Assembly: GCA_045628085.1 (NCBI GenBank)
Contig: JAZQOZ010000148.1
Location: 1-64,000 of the forward strand
DNA from: Firm-04 sp045628085
GTDB lineage: Bacteria > Bacillota > Clostridia > Oscillospirales > Ruminococcaceae
DNA length: 64,000 bases
Reading direction: 5' to 3'
Both the position numbers and the translations under genes were made by a program. Under the pieces are notes generated by a model, which had not been told where the DNA came from, searched no databases, and saw only the letters and a list, made by a program, of their open reading frames with translations. Each line of letters starts with the position of its first letter. Position 1 is the stretch's first letter. Of this stretch, positions 8,318 to 16,577 are shown piece after piece.

Positions 8318-9028
8318 ATGTTATCGCTGTTTTCGGGTATATTCGGACAAATGACCTTTCTGCTGCTTCATGTAGATCATGCCGCGGCGTTTCCCCCTGC
8401 ACTGACGCGATCTGAAGAACAGATGCTGCTGGAGCAGTATGCGGACGGTTCTGATGAAGCAAGACAAAAGCTTATCACACATAATTTGCGTCTTGTCGCG
8501 CATATCACAAAAAAATTCTATACGCAAGAGAGAGAACAGGAAGAACTGATTTCGATTGGAACACTTGGACTGATGAAAGCTGTATCGACCTTCAAACCGG
8601 AAAAAGGCGCACGCTTTGCAACGTATGCCAGCCGATGCATTGAAAATGAAATATTAATGCATTTCAGAGCGAAAAAAAAGACCGCCGGAGAAATATTCTT
8701 CGACGATCCGCTGGAATATGACAAAGACGGAAATGCAATGACACTTCTGGATATTATGCCGGACGGCATTGATCTGGAAGAACAAGTTTCACAGTCAATA
8801 CAAGAAAAACAGCTCTATCATTATTTGCAGACAAAACTCTCTCAGCGTGAATGGGAAGTCATTGTACGGCGATACGGTCTGTTCGGATATCCGGTACAGA
8901 CACAGCGTGAGGTTGCCGTATCACTGGATATCAGCCGTTCCTATGTATCCCGCATCGAAAAACGTGCGCTGTCAGCCTTGCGCAGTGCGTATGAACAGTC
9001 ATCCGAACGGACGTTTATTTCCGGTTGA
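8318..9028 (+). CDS. sigK: Sporulation sigma factor SigK
   Basis: Late mother-cell sigma factor of the sigma-70 family. A hydrophobic N-terminal stretch of about 20 residues (LSLFSGIFGQMTFLLLHV) matches the inhibitory pro-sequence of pro-sigma-K. Region 2 follows (NLRLVAHITKKF, GTLGLMKAVSTF, YASRCIENEI), and region 4 ends with the helix-turn-helix REVAVSLDISRSYVSRIEKRAL. ATG 8318 is chosen: AAGAGGTGAT ends about 6 bases upstream, whereas GTG 8309 and ATG 8312 fall inside that site. The 236-aa gene is intact, with no skin-type interruption. It converges on the riboflavin transporter gene with a 14-bp overlap. Confidence 0.9.
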   Translation: MLSLFSGIFGQMTFLLLHVDHAAAFPPALTRSEEQMLLEQYADGSDEARQKLITHNLRLVAHITKKFYTQEREQEELISIGTLGLMKAVSTFKPEKGARFATYASRCIENEILMHFRAKKKTAGEIFFDDPLEYDKDGNAMTLLDIMPDGIDLEEQVSQSIQEKQLYHYLQTKLSQREWEVIVRRYGLFGYPVQTQREVAVSLDISRSYVSRIEKRALSALRSAYEQSSERTFISG

Positions 9029-9692
9029 TCACGATAACCGCACCTATACAAACAATAAGCAGAACTGCCGCAATAGAACCTATGAAAACGATAGAAGATT
9101 TTCTGTCCTGTAAATGTTCATTCACTGAAAAACCGCAAAGGCGCAGAACACGAAGAAACGGACGGTAAAAGAGAAGTGTGATACCTGCATTGATACCGGC
9201 TTTCAGCAGATTGAACGGTAAAAAAACAGTACTCAGCATCGGCACGATCTCCTCGCGGCTGACGCCCATATAAAGCGGCGAGATCAGATAATTCCAGAGC
9301 AGCATGGATACACTCATTGCTGCCACACCGCAAATAAGACCGATCGCTGCACCATACATATCTCTGCGTTTTTTATAGAGAAAAGATGCAGTGCAGGCAA
9401 ATGCTGCTGTTGAGAGAATATTCATCACCATTCCGATCAGACCGGTATCACTGAACGGCAGCTCTAACATACCCGCAACAACAGAGCAGCCGAATGCAGC
9501 AACCGGTCCGTAAAGGAAACCTGCAAATGTGATAAAAACATCCTTTGGCTCATATTTCAGAAAACTGATAACCGGAATGCGAAGAAGAAGCGCTGAGATA
9601 AATCCGATCGCGCTTAATAATGCAAGAACCGTCAGCTTTTTCGTAGACGATACAGAATGAGCCGAAGTGCCGACAGGTGCAGTCTGTTTCAT
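9015..9692 (-). CDS. ribU: ECF transporter S component, riboflavin type
   Basis: Substrate-binding membrane subunit of an energy-coupling-factor importer, here for riboflavin. The 225-aa protein has about six hydrophobic segments and the RibU-like opening KKLTVLALLSAIGFISALL, then FLKYEPKDVFITFAGFLYGP. The substrate call rests mainly on the FMN riboswitch directly upstream. ATG 9692 is chosen because AAAGGG precedes it at 7 bases; upstream codons in frame fall in the riboswitch/terminator region. The ATPase and T subunits are not in this window and are presumably shared. Confidence 0.92.
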   Translation of the reverse strand: MKQTAPVGTSAHSVSSTKKLTVLALLSAIGFISALLLRIPVISFLKYEPKDVFITFAGFLYGPVAAFGCSVVAGMLELPFSDTGLIGMVMNILSTAAFACTASFLYKKRRDMYGAAIGLICGVAAMSVSMLLWNYLISPLYMGVSREEIVPMLSTVFLPFNLLKAGINAGITLLFYRPFLRVLRLCGFSVNEHLQDRKSSIVFIGSIAAVLLIVCIGAVIVINRK

Positions 9693-9732
9693 AAAATTAC
9701 CCTTTCTATGAGAAAAATCCGGCTTAACTGAG

Positions 9733-9768
9733 AAAAAAAGCGCCCGTGAAACAAGGCGTTTCACGGGC
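9733..9768 (-). terminator. Riboswitch-controlled terminator before ribU
   Basis: On the minus strand an 11-bp perfect stem (9758-9768 with 9742-9752) is followed by a run of seven T (9733-9739). It lies between the FMN aptamer and ribU, as expected for transcription termination when FMN is bound. Confidence 0.88.
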
Positions 9769-9818
9769 GGATTGTACCAGAATAGTGACGGTCCCGGCCG
9801 TCTGTGCTGAGAACAATC

Positions 9819-9928
9819 TGTTTCTTCCATCCGGACTATACCGTCGGTACCGGAATTTCACCGGTTCAGCCGTATGCACGGTTCGCGGACTATACCGCCG
9901 GTGAGGAATTTCACCTCGCCCTGAAACA
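9819..9928 (-). promoter_or_regulatory. FMN riboswitch
   Basis: The aptamer reads on the minus strand from 9928 to 9819. It contains the family's conserved pieces: AGGGCGAGGTGAAATTCC, ACCGGCGGTATAGTCCGCGA and GGTGAAATTCCGGTACCGACGGTATAGTCCGGATG in order. The closing stem pairs TGTTTC with GAAACA (9923-9928 and 9819-9824). FMN binding would favour the terminator at 9733-9768 and shut off ribU. Confidence 0.95.
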
Positions 9929-9948
9929 AATATACGGTAGGAAGCTGC

Positions 9949-10521
9949 TTATTCAGCGTCGTTTCCATCTGACTCTGCCTCATCAGCAGCAGAATCATGT
10001 TCTGAGAAATCCTGCTCAATATCATCGTAATTGAATTCGAGCAGTTCACCGCAGTGCGGGCAGACAATACTGCCTTCTTCCAGCTCACGTTCAGTGAGAT
10101 TGACGGTTTCATCGCAGCTCGGACAGCTTACCACATAGACCTCTGTGCCATAGTCATCGCTGTCTTCATAGGCAAAATCATCAAAGTCAGACGGAAGGAC
10201 TCTGCCGATGCGGAAATGACTGTCATCGTCATCGTCATCATCGTCATCCAGATCAAAATCTTCCAAATCATCAAAATCCAGCTCGTCATCGTCATCATCA
10301 TCGCAGTAAAGATCAGTTTCGACTTCACCGAGATCATGATCGAGCAGATCGCAAAGCTCTGTCAACTCGTCGATCTGAGACTGAAGATCGTCAATATAGA
10401 CACCCATTTCTTCCATGACCTCTGCCATTTGAAGAATGGCTTTGCCTTCTTTGGTCGAAGTGTCCAGCTCCATGCCGTCCATAAGACCTTTCATATACGC
10501 GATTTTTTCGGTCAGCTTCAT
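9949..10521 (-). CDS. CD1247-type acidic zinc-ribbon protein
   Basis: A 190-aa protein of unknown function. The N-terminus (MKLTEKIAYMKGLMDGMELD, then a helical segment to about residue 65) resembles the CD1247 N-terminal domain of clostridial proteins. The centre is an extreme acidic tract with runs of six and nine Asp (about residues 73-100). The C-terminus holds one zinc ribbon, CPSC...CPHC. AGGAA precedes ATG 10521. It lies 72 bp downstream of efp in the same direction and may be co-transcribed. The Asp runs are encoded by tandem GAT/GAC codons, which are prone to length change. Confidence 0.75.
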   Translation of the reverse strand: MKLTEKIAYMKGLMDGMELDTSTKEGKAILQMAEVMEEMGVYIDDLQSQIDELTELCDLLDHDLGEVETDLYCDDDDDDELDFDDLEDFDLDDDDDDDDDSHFRIGRVLPSDFDDFAYEDSDDYGTEVYVVSCPSCDETVNLTERELEEGSIVCPHCGELLEFNYDDIEQDFSEHDSAADEAESDGNDAE

Positions 10522-10593
10522 GATGATTTCCTTCCTTTCACTTCAATGTCCGCCTGAAACGAATATGTCAGCGGACGGATTTCCAGAGAAGAA

Positions 10594-11151
10594 TTATGCG
10601 CGCTCCATGTACTCACGGGTACGGGTATCAATACGGATACGGTCACCCTCATTGATGAACAGCGGAACACGAATCTCTGCGCCTGTTTCAACAACAGCCG
10701 GCTTTGTAGCGTTTGTCGCTGTGTTGCCCTTTACGCCCGGCTCAGTCGAAGTAATCGCAAGCTCAACAAAGAACGGCGGCTCGATACCGAAAACATTGCC
10801 CTTATAGGAAAGAACCTTAACGATCTCTTCCTCTTTGACAAAGTCGAGTGCATCACCGATAACATCCTTGCTGATCGGAACCTGCTCATAGGACTCCATA
10901 TCCATGAAGTAGAACAGATCGCCGTCGCTGTAGCTGTACTGCATATCCTTGCGCTCAACATAAGCGGTCGGGAATTTTGCAGTCGGGTTGAATGAAGTTT
11001 CAACAACAGCACCGGTAATGACATTCTTATACTTTGTGCGGACAAAAGCTGCGCCCTTACCCGGCTTAACGTGCTGGAACTCAACAACCTGAACGACCTG
11101 ACCGTCCATTTCAAAAGTCATGCCGTTACGAAAATCACCTGCTGAAATCAT
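10594..11151 (-). CDS. efp: Translation elongation factor P
   Basis: Ribosome-binding factor that relieves stalling at polyproline stretches. At 185 aa it has the usual three-domain layout: KOW-like domain 1 with the tip loop HVKPGKGAAF carrying the conserved lysine, then two OB-fold domains ending in GDRIRIDTRTREYMERA. ATG 11151 follows GGAGG at 8 bases; the in-frame codons upstream lack a site. No modification enzyme is seen in the window. Confidence 0.96.
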   Translation of the reverse strand: MISAGDFRNGMTFEMDGQVVQVVEFQHVKPGKGAAFVRTKYKNVITGAVVETSFNPTAKFPTAYVERKDMQYSYSDGDLFYFMDMESYEQVPISKDVIGDALDFVKEEEIVKVLSYKGNVFGIEPPFFVELAITSTEPGVKGNTATNATKPAVVETGAEIRVPLFINEGDRIRIDTRTREYMERA

Positions 11152-11203
11152 GTAAATAACCTCCAAGAAAGTGTGAATGAACATACGCATTCCATATAAC
11201 GTT

Positions 11204-11232
11204 ATTTTACACTATTTTCGTAAATTTGGCAA
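11204..11232 (-). promoter_or_regulatory. Promoter of efp
   Basis: On the minus strand TTGCCA (11227-11232), 17 bp and TAAAAT (11204-11209) lie about 50 bp before the efp start. The spacing is ideal and both boxes are near consensus. Confidence 0.7.
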
Positions 11233-11377
11233 TAGCAAACGGCAAAAAAAGAATCATTGCACAAATCATTTATTGAGTGAAAAATATTTTTTGACATTCT
11301 GACGGACTGTTCACCAGTATATCCGTGATTATGTCCTCATATATATAGTTATATCCGGATAGACAGGGGGACTTTAT

Positions 11378-12247
11378 ATGCGCAGGATATTCTGTATCGG
11401 GACGCTGACCGCCGCGGTGCTGAGCGTGAGCTGCTCCGATGCAGCTATATCAGAAAGGATCTGTGTTCCGCCGGCAAATGCAGATGCTTTGACTGAAATG
11501 CTCCTGAATACAGAAACCTATGCACTGTTTCGGCTGAATGATTCGGAGCATTGCGAACCGGATACATGGATCACGGATGCATTGCAGTCACGAATGCTTG
11601 CGCGTACTATGCTGCGATCAGTCACATGGAAGCGGACGGGCAGCTATCTGGAAATACAAGCTGACTATGCAAAGCCGCAAGATGTTCTGCGTGAAGAAAA
11701 ACGAATGCTGTATGATGCTGCACAGATTTGGTGTCAGGAAACGACAGGCGAATCGAACGCAGTACGTATTTTGTTGGCGCATGATCTGCTTTGCCGATGC
11801 TGCCGCTATGCAGACGATTCACAAAATACTCACAGCGCAGCAGGAGCGCTGCTCGAACACAGCGCCGCTTGTGACGGATACGCCGAGGCGTTTGCGCTGC
11901 TGATGGAATATGCTGAAATCCCCGTGATGATCGTAACAGGGCAGGCCGCAGCTCCGGACGGCAAAACAGAGGATCATGCATGGAATATGGTCAGGCTGTC
12001 CGATTGCTGGTATCATATTGACTGCACATGGGACGATACGGATCCGGATACCGTCCCGGCACATACCTATTTTTTGTGCGATGACGCCGCATTCCGGCTG
12101 ACGCATAAGTGGGATGACAAAAAATATCCGCCTGCACAAGGCGGCGGATACCGGTATGAAGTGATCGTTTCAGAAATGGCGGATCAGATCAGGAAAGACA
12201 GCGGCGAATATGCCGGATATAATCCTTCGCAGGATCCAGGTCGGTAA
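11378..12247 (+). CDS. Exported transglutaminase-like protein
   Basis: A 289-aa protein with an N-terminal export signal ending near Cys19 (LTAAVLSVSC), so it is secreted or possibly a lipoprotein, although the lipobox is not canonical. The second half is a transglutaminase/protease-like fold with the catalytic triad in order: Cys165 (ACDGYAEAF), His200 (DHAWNMV) and Asp215 (IDCTWDD). Relatives act as cysteine peptidases or amide-bond enzymes at the cell surface. GGGGG precedes ATG 11378. Its last 59 bases overlap the 3' end of the convergent ATP-grasp gene, so the 24-residue C-terminal tail may be a late extension. Substrate unknown. Confidence 0.8.
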   Translation: MRRIFCIGTLTAAVLSVSCSDAAISERICVPPANADALTEMLLNTETYALFRLNDSEHCEPDTWITDALQSRMLARTMLRSVTWKRTGSYLEIQADYAKPQDVLREEKRMLYDAAQIWCQETTGESNAVRILLAHDLLCRCCRYADDSQNTHSAAGALLEHSAACDGYAEAFALLMEYAEIPVMIVTGQAAAPDGKTEDHAWNMVRLSDCWYHIDCTWDDTDPDTVPAHTYFLCDDAAFRLTHKWDDKKYPPAQGGGYRYEVIVSEMADQIRKDSGEYAGYNPSQDPGR

Positions 12248-13037
12248 GCTGATAAAGCATCCGGCAGCCGACAGCATCTTCGATCTCTCCGAGAAGATAA
12301 CTGCCGTTCTGATCTTTCAGCAGATCGACACCGGCAAAATCAAGCGGCATGATTTTTTGGATACGATGTACCAGATCGCGCATATCATCGTCCGGTTCGA
12401 TCACTTCCGCATGACCGCCGAGCGAGAAATTACTCCGGAAATCGCTGTCAGAAGTGCGCAGAACCGCTGCATAGATATCACTGCCGAGAACATAAATGCG
12501 CACATCCCAACCGGTCTGAACCGGTTTCTGCACAAGGAACGGATATGTCGGTTCAGGATGTGCTGCATCATACTGTTTTTTATATTTTTCGAGAGATGCT
12601 TTATCCTGAATCCATGCAACGCCTTCTCCGCCGTGACCGTCTGCCGGCTTTGCAACAAGCGGATATGCCAGTTCGGGAAGCGGTTTATGTCTGCTGATCT
12701 GCCATGTTTCCGCCATCGGTATGCCGTGATCACAGTGCATTTCGAGGTATGTGAGATATTTGTCATTGGTAATGCCGGTGACATAAGCACTGTTAAAGCA
12801 GGGGATATGCAGGATATCCCGCGCCCATATACTATATAAAGCAAAACGACTGCGATTGACAACAAACGCAGCATCGGCATTTTCATCAAACGGTTTCCGC
12901 GGATCACCGCCGTTAACCAGACAGAGCCGGAGAGAAAGTCCCTCCGACTCTGCATACTGACAAAGCTGTTCAATAAACCATCGGTTGCGTGAAGCATCCT
13001 CCGGCGTATACATTAAAATGCCTTGTGTGTATTTCAT
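12189..13037 (-). CDS. RimK-type ATP-grasp ligase, second of pair
   Basis: A 282-aa ATP-grasp enzyme that would form an amide bond via an acyl-phosphate. It shows the nucleotide-binding LVAKPADGHGGEGV loop, the PFLVQKPV hinge and the RimK-like FRSNFSLGG segment, with the metal-binding residues in LDFAGVDLL and LLGEI near the end. ATG 13037 overlaps the stop of the upstream ATP-grasp gene (ATGA), so translation is coupled. AAGGATG precedes it. The canonical E-x-N metal motif reads LLGEIEDAVG, that is, without the Asn. Substrate unknown; peptide-tailing or glutamate ligation is only a family-level suggestion. Confidence 0.8.
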   Translation of the reverse strand: MKYTQGILMYTPEDASRNRWFIEQLCQYAESEGLSLRLCLVNGGDPRKPFDENADAAFVVNRSRFALYSIWARDILHIPCFNSAYVTGITNDKYLTYLEMHCDHGIPMAETWQISRHKPLPELAYPLVAKPADGHGGEGVAWIQDKASLEKYKKQYDAAHPEPTYPFLVQKPVQTGWDVRIYVLGSDIYAAVLRTSDSDFRSNFSLGGHAEVIEPDDDMRDLVHRIQKIMPLDFAGVDLLKDQNGSYLLGEIEDAVGCRMLYQLTDLDPAKDYIRHIRRCLS

Positions 13038-13924
13038 TCTGCATCCTTGATACGGCTGCGGATATGCCACATGATATTTGTAGCAGGATTGATACCGCAG
13101 GTATCAATGGTGCTTTGAAGCTGCGGATTGGAATTGACCTCACAGACATAGCGTTCCTCATCATTTTTACCAATGAGAATATCCACGCCGGCAAAGTCAA
13201 GGCCGAGTGCCGCAGCTGCGTCAATCGCCAGTTTTTCTTCCAGTGCAGAGATCGGGCGTGAAGTTGCAGTACCGCCCGCACCGATATTCGAGCGAAATTC
13301 AACGGGTGAAGCAGAATGACGCTCCATTGCGCAGATCGCCTTGCCGCCGACAACTGTAACGCGGAGATCTTTTCCGCTGCTGTCGCGGATAAATCTCTGG
13401 AACAGGCAGTCATGTTCACCGATATGTGTCAGAATACGTGCCGCCTCCGCTTTATCCTTTGCAAGATAGACCTGTGCGCCGAAGCTGCCTTTGTTTTCCT
13501 TAATGACAAGCGGCCATCCGAGGATCTTTGCAGCCTGTTCTGCGGAATCCGGATTGCGCTTGCAGCCGGGGAAACAGGTAGGAGCAGGAATCGTATCCGG
13601 AATCGGAATGCCTGCAGCCGCAAGTTTCAGTGCGGTTTCCATTTTATCATCGGCAAGTGCGATCGCATCTGCGGTGTTGAACAGATGCAAACCGGAAAGC
13701 TCCATTGTTTTTGCAAGCTGAATGTCCTTATCCCAGAACAATACAAAGCTCGGCTTCGGATCTTTCGCCATTGAGCCGACGATCGTCGGGCGCTGATCGG
13801 AAGTCCATTTGGAGAAATGCAGACCTGCCTTTTCAGCAGATTCCGCCAGTACGCGATAGAGCGAATTAAACTTTGCAGGGTTGTAGTAGCTGTTGACGAT
13901 CAGCCATCCGTTATAGATTTCCAT
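13034..13924 (-). CDS. RimK-type ATP-grasp ligase, first of pair
   Basis: A 296-aa ATP-grasp ligase. It has the typical N-terminal Rossmann-like region, ADDKMETALKLAAAGIPIPDT, the ATP loop VIKENKGSFGAQVYL, the FQRFI hinge, RimK-like FRSNIGAGG, and the metal-binding end LDFAGVDIL...VCEVNSNPQ. CGGAGGA precedes ATG 13924. It overlaps the second ATP-grasp gene by 4 bp, and the two share FRSN...GG and LDFAGVD motifs, so they are probably diverged duplicates acting in one pathway. No obvious acceptor peptide or carrier gene lies beside them. Confidence 0.82.
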   Translation of the reverse strand: MEIYNGWLIVNSYYNPAKFNSLYRVLAESAEKAGLHFSKWTSDQRPTIVGSMAKDPKPSFVLFWDKDIQLAKTMELSGLHLFNTADAIALADDKMETALKLAAAGIPIPDTIPAPTCFPGCKRNPDSAEQAAKILGWPLVIKENKGSFGAQVYLAKDKAEAARILTHIGEHDCLFQRFIRDSSGKDLRVTVVGGKAICAMERHSASPVEFRSNIGAGGTATSRPISALEEKLAIDAAAALGLDFAGVDILIGKNDEERYVCEVNSNPQLQSTIDTCGINPATNIMWHIRSRIKDAE

Positions 13925-14032
13925 AGAAACATCCTCCGTATAACAATTCTCGTTCCAATGACATAATAATGCCTTCCTCTATATTTTACTACATGAAATC
14001 AGAATTGTCAATATCTACAGAAAAGAATATAC

Positions 14033-14067
14033 AAAAACAGCCGTGAACAAAATGTCCGCGGCTGTTT
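14033..14067 (-). terminator. Terminator of the zinc-ribbon gene
   Basis: Stem 14057-14067 with 14035-14045 (one G-U pair), followed on the minus strand by TTTTTG. It lies directly after the 14075-14812 gene. Confidence 0.7.
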
Positions 14068-14074
14068 CAGAACG

Positions 14075-14812
14075 TCAGAACAGAAATGATAGAAACAAAA
14101 GAATCATGAGAACGATTGCAGATATATTGCCGATTCCGGCAAGCAGACAAGGCTTTGCGACCTGCGGCCGCCTTGCACTGTATTGTTTGCTCAGCCGGAA
14201 ACCGTGTCCTGGGATGAGTGCAGACATCAGCAGCTCTTTGCGTGTCACCTTTGCGGTTTTATCACGCAGTGCAATCTCAGCCTTCCGGATCGCAATCGGA
14301 TCCAGAACATAATTACAGTTCACGCAGACCGCTGCCTCGCGGTCAACGATACAGCCGCAGTTTGAGCAGTGGACCTGACCGGTCGTCTGATAGCGATAAT
14401 CCTGTGTCCGGACAGCCCACCGATTCTTTTGTTCCTGCGGTTCCAGGTCGATGCCGGTGAATTTCCGAACGAATCGCTGGATCTTCGTCACTTTGCTGCT
14501 TTCATACTTCTCGCGTCTTGCGCGGACGAGCCGCTGTCCCTGCTGAAGTGCAGTCGGATTTACGACATAGCGGCAGTGAACGCAGACACTTGCATTTTTA
14601 TAGATCGGCTGACCGCAGTTCCGGCAGAAACAGCGTTCCGGATCGAGCATGACCTCACGGGCAAGCTCTACGAGCGCGTCCTCACTGTCTTCCTGCACAG
14701 AACGCATAGTCTGCTGCCGCTGCGGCATCTGTCCGAACAGTTCATTGTCTGTGGCTGTCTGATAGGCAACATCAATGATCTCGGCATCGTCATTGCGGTT
14801 CTGTTTTGTCAT
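14075..14812 (-). CDS. Double zinc-ribbon, tail-anchored protein
   Basis: A 245-aa protein of unknown function with two zinc ribbons, CRNCGQPI...CVHC (about residues 63-80) and CSNCGCIV...CVNC (about 149-167). Each is followed by a similar basic helix (NPTALQQGQRLVRARR and DPIAIRKAEIALRDK), so the module is duplicated. One hydrophobic helix at the C-terminus (GNISAIVLMILLFLSFLF) suggests tail anchoring with the ribbons in the cytoplasm. The ribosome binding site is AGGAG. It stands downstream of the AI-2E family permease gene on the opposite side of the ligase pair's promoter region. Confidence 0.7.
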   Translation of the reverse strand: MTKQNRNDDAEIIDVAYQTATDNELFGQMPQRQQTMRSVQEDSEDALVELAREVMLDPERCFCRNCGQPIYKNASVCVHCRYVVNPTALQQGQRLVRARREKYESSKVTKIQRFVRKFTGIDLEPQEQKNRWAVRTQDYRYQTTGQVHCSNCGCIVDREAAVCVNCNYVLDPIAIRKAEIALRDKTAKVTRKELLMSALIPGHGFRLSKQYSARRPQVAKPCLLAGIGNISAIVLMILLFLSFLF

Positions 14813-14868
14813 AGCAAATCACTCCTAAAGGTGTAAATCATGAATTCTCGGCGGCACAGATCAAGTTT

Positions 14869-16245
14869 TCATTCTTCGTGTAATTCTTCTTTTTCAGACC
14901 GTTCAACGATCTCTTCGACCGGTACGGGAATGTAATCCTCATCCGGTTCATCCGTCATAAAGGGCACAATTTTTTCCGCTTCAGTCTCATCGGCAGGCGT
15001 TTCACCGTCAGGCGGGACAGCATAAAGGATATCGTTTGTCATATAGTGTTCCGTTTCAGCAGGCAGCCCTTTTTTATGAAGCTGCTCACTGAGGAAATCA
15101 GAAAAGAGCGTATAGACCGCCGCAAACAGCGGAACAAACGCGACCATGCCGATAAAGCCGAAAAGTCCGCCGCCGACTGTGATCGCAAACAATGTCCAGA
15201 ACATCGGAAGTCCGAGGGAATCACCGAGGATCTTCGGGCCGAGGAAATTGCCGTCAAACTGCTGCAAAACAAGAATGAAAATTGCAAACGGAATGACCTT
15301 GCTCGGTTCGGAAAGCAGGATCAGAAGACCGCACGGTACAGCACCGATGATCGGGCCGAAGAACGGAATAATATTCGTAACACCGACAACGATCGAAATC
15401 AGGGTGATATACGGCATATTCAGAATGGTCATACCGATGAAGCAGAGCAGCCCTATGATCAGGGAATCAAGTGTTTTGCCTGAAAGAAAATGCATGAATT
15501 TATAGCTGACGTGCGAGCCGATCTTTAAAAAAGAATGCACATTCTTTTCAGGCAAAATCGCATAAAGCAGTTTACGAGCCTGTGCAATATACTTTTCCTC
15601 ATTATAAAGCAAATAGATCATCACAATGATGCCGAGCAGGAAATTCGTAACCCATTTGAAAACGGAAAACGCACCGGAAGTCAGAAGTGAGATCAGATCG
15701 GCGCCGCCGCTTGCGATACTGTCAAGTTTCGGTTCAAACTGATCGGCAAGATTATTGGCGGAATTGAGTGCGGTATTCCAGAAATCCGTAAGCATGGAAT
15801 AGATCTGCGGCTGATCATCCTTGAATGTTTCAATATGAGCATTGATCCATTTGGAAGTATTTGTCAGGTAATCCGGCAGGTTGACGAGCAGATTTTTGAT
15901 ACTGGATACCAATTCCGGCACGATCGAAGCGATCAGTCCGACAATCGCCGCAAGCAAAATCAGAACCGTGCAGGAAACAGACAGCGCACGTTTCAGACGC
16001 GGATGCGGTGCTTTTTTATCGGTAAGCTTTGCGAGTACCTTCTCAAACCAGCTTTGAAGCGGATTCATCAAATATGCCAGAACCAGTCCGATCAGGATCG
16101 GCGCAAGTACCGAAATGACCTTACGGAATATTTCTACCAGCGATGTCCAGCGCCATACCGCAATGCCGATCAGAAGACAGATCGAAAATACCCAGACTGC
16201 GGTTTTGACAAAACTGCGCTGACGTTCGTCCATTTGAACTTTCAT
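14869..16245 (-). CDS. AI-2E family transporter
   Basis: Polytopic membrane protein of the AI-2E/YtvI/PerM family. Some members export autoinducer-2 or act in Na+(Li+)/H+ exchange or sporulation, so substrate cannot be assigned. About eight hydrophobic segments are visible: VFSICLLIGIAVWRW, VLAPILIGLVLAYLMNPL, the VLILLAAIVGLIASIVPEL pair, then a cluster from FLLGIIVMIYLLYN to FGFIGMVAFVPLFAAVYTLF. The family-typical NIIPFFGPIIGAVP is present. The C-terminal ~60 residues are acidic and cytoplasmic. ATG 16245 is chosen because AAAGGA lies 12 bases upstream; ATG 16266 lacks a site. Length is about 458 aa. Confidence 0.85.
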   Translation of the reverse strand: MKVQMDERQRSFVKTAVWVFSICLLIGIAVWRWTSLVEIFRKVISVLAPILIGLVLAYLMNPLQSWFEKVLAKLTDKKAPHPRLKRALSVSCTVLILLAAIVGLIASIVPELVSSIKNLLVNLPDYLTNTSKWINAHIETFKDDQPQIYSMLTDFWNTALNSANNLADQFEPKLDSIASGGADLISLLTSGAFSVFKWVTNFLLGIIVMIYLLYNEEKYIAQARKLLYAILPEKNVHSFLKIGSHVSYKFMHFLSGKTLDSLIIGLLCFIGMTILNMPYITLISIVVGVTNIIPFFGPIIGAVPCGLLILLSEPSKVIPFAIFILVLQQFDGNFLGPKILGDSLGLPMFWTLFAITVGGGLFGFIGMVAFVPLFAAVYTLFSDFLSEQLHKKGLPAETEHYMTNDILYAVPPDGETPADETEAEKIVPFMTDEPDEDYIPVPVEEIVERSEKEELHEE

Positions 16246-16577
16246 AATGTCGTATCGTCCTTTCATTAAAATGTCGGATATATTCAGTTACTATTATACA
16301 TGATAAAAGGAAAAAAATAAAGTGCTTTCAAAAAAAATTAAGAATATGACCGAAACAGAACCCGCAAAATGCACAAAATGCGCGAACAGATGTTTGATTA
16401 CAGGGTAAATATGAAAAATATCGAAAAAATTTCTGTAAAGACTTTTCAATTCCGGAGATTTGTGTTATAATATCTTTGTATTGCCGGAAGTATACCCGCA
16501 GAACGATGCTGTTTCGGAACTGGGGCTGAATTAATCCGGTTCGATCATCATGAAAGGAATGGAGACCGGAAAAAACC
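16246..16577. other. Divergent intergenic region
   Basis: The gene-free stretch between the AI-2E permease and pcrA is AT-rich. A TATAAT-like box at 16466-16471 could serve pcrA, but no convincing -35 box sits 17 bp before it. No RNA gene or repeat was recognised. Confidence 0.4.

Noticed and set aside
9693..9830. 46-codon N-terminal extension of ribU
   Set aside because: It would be translated from the FMN riboswitch and terminator; ATG 9692 has the proper site.
10200..10330. Short-period repeat resembling a microsatellite or small CRISPR
   Set aside because: It is the GAT/GAC codon run that encodes Asp tracts in the CD1247-type protein; there are no spacers.
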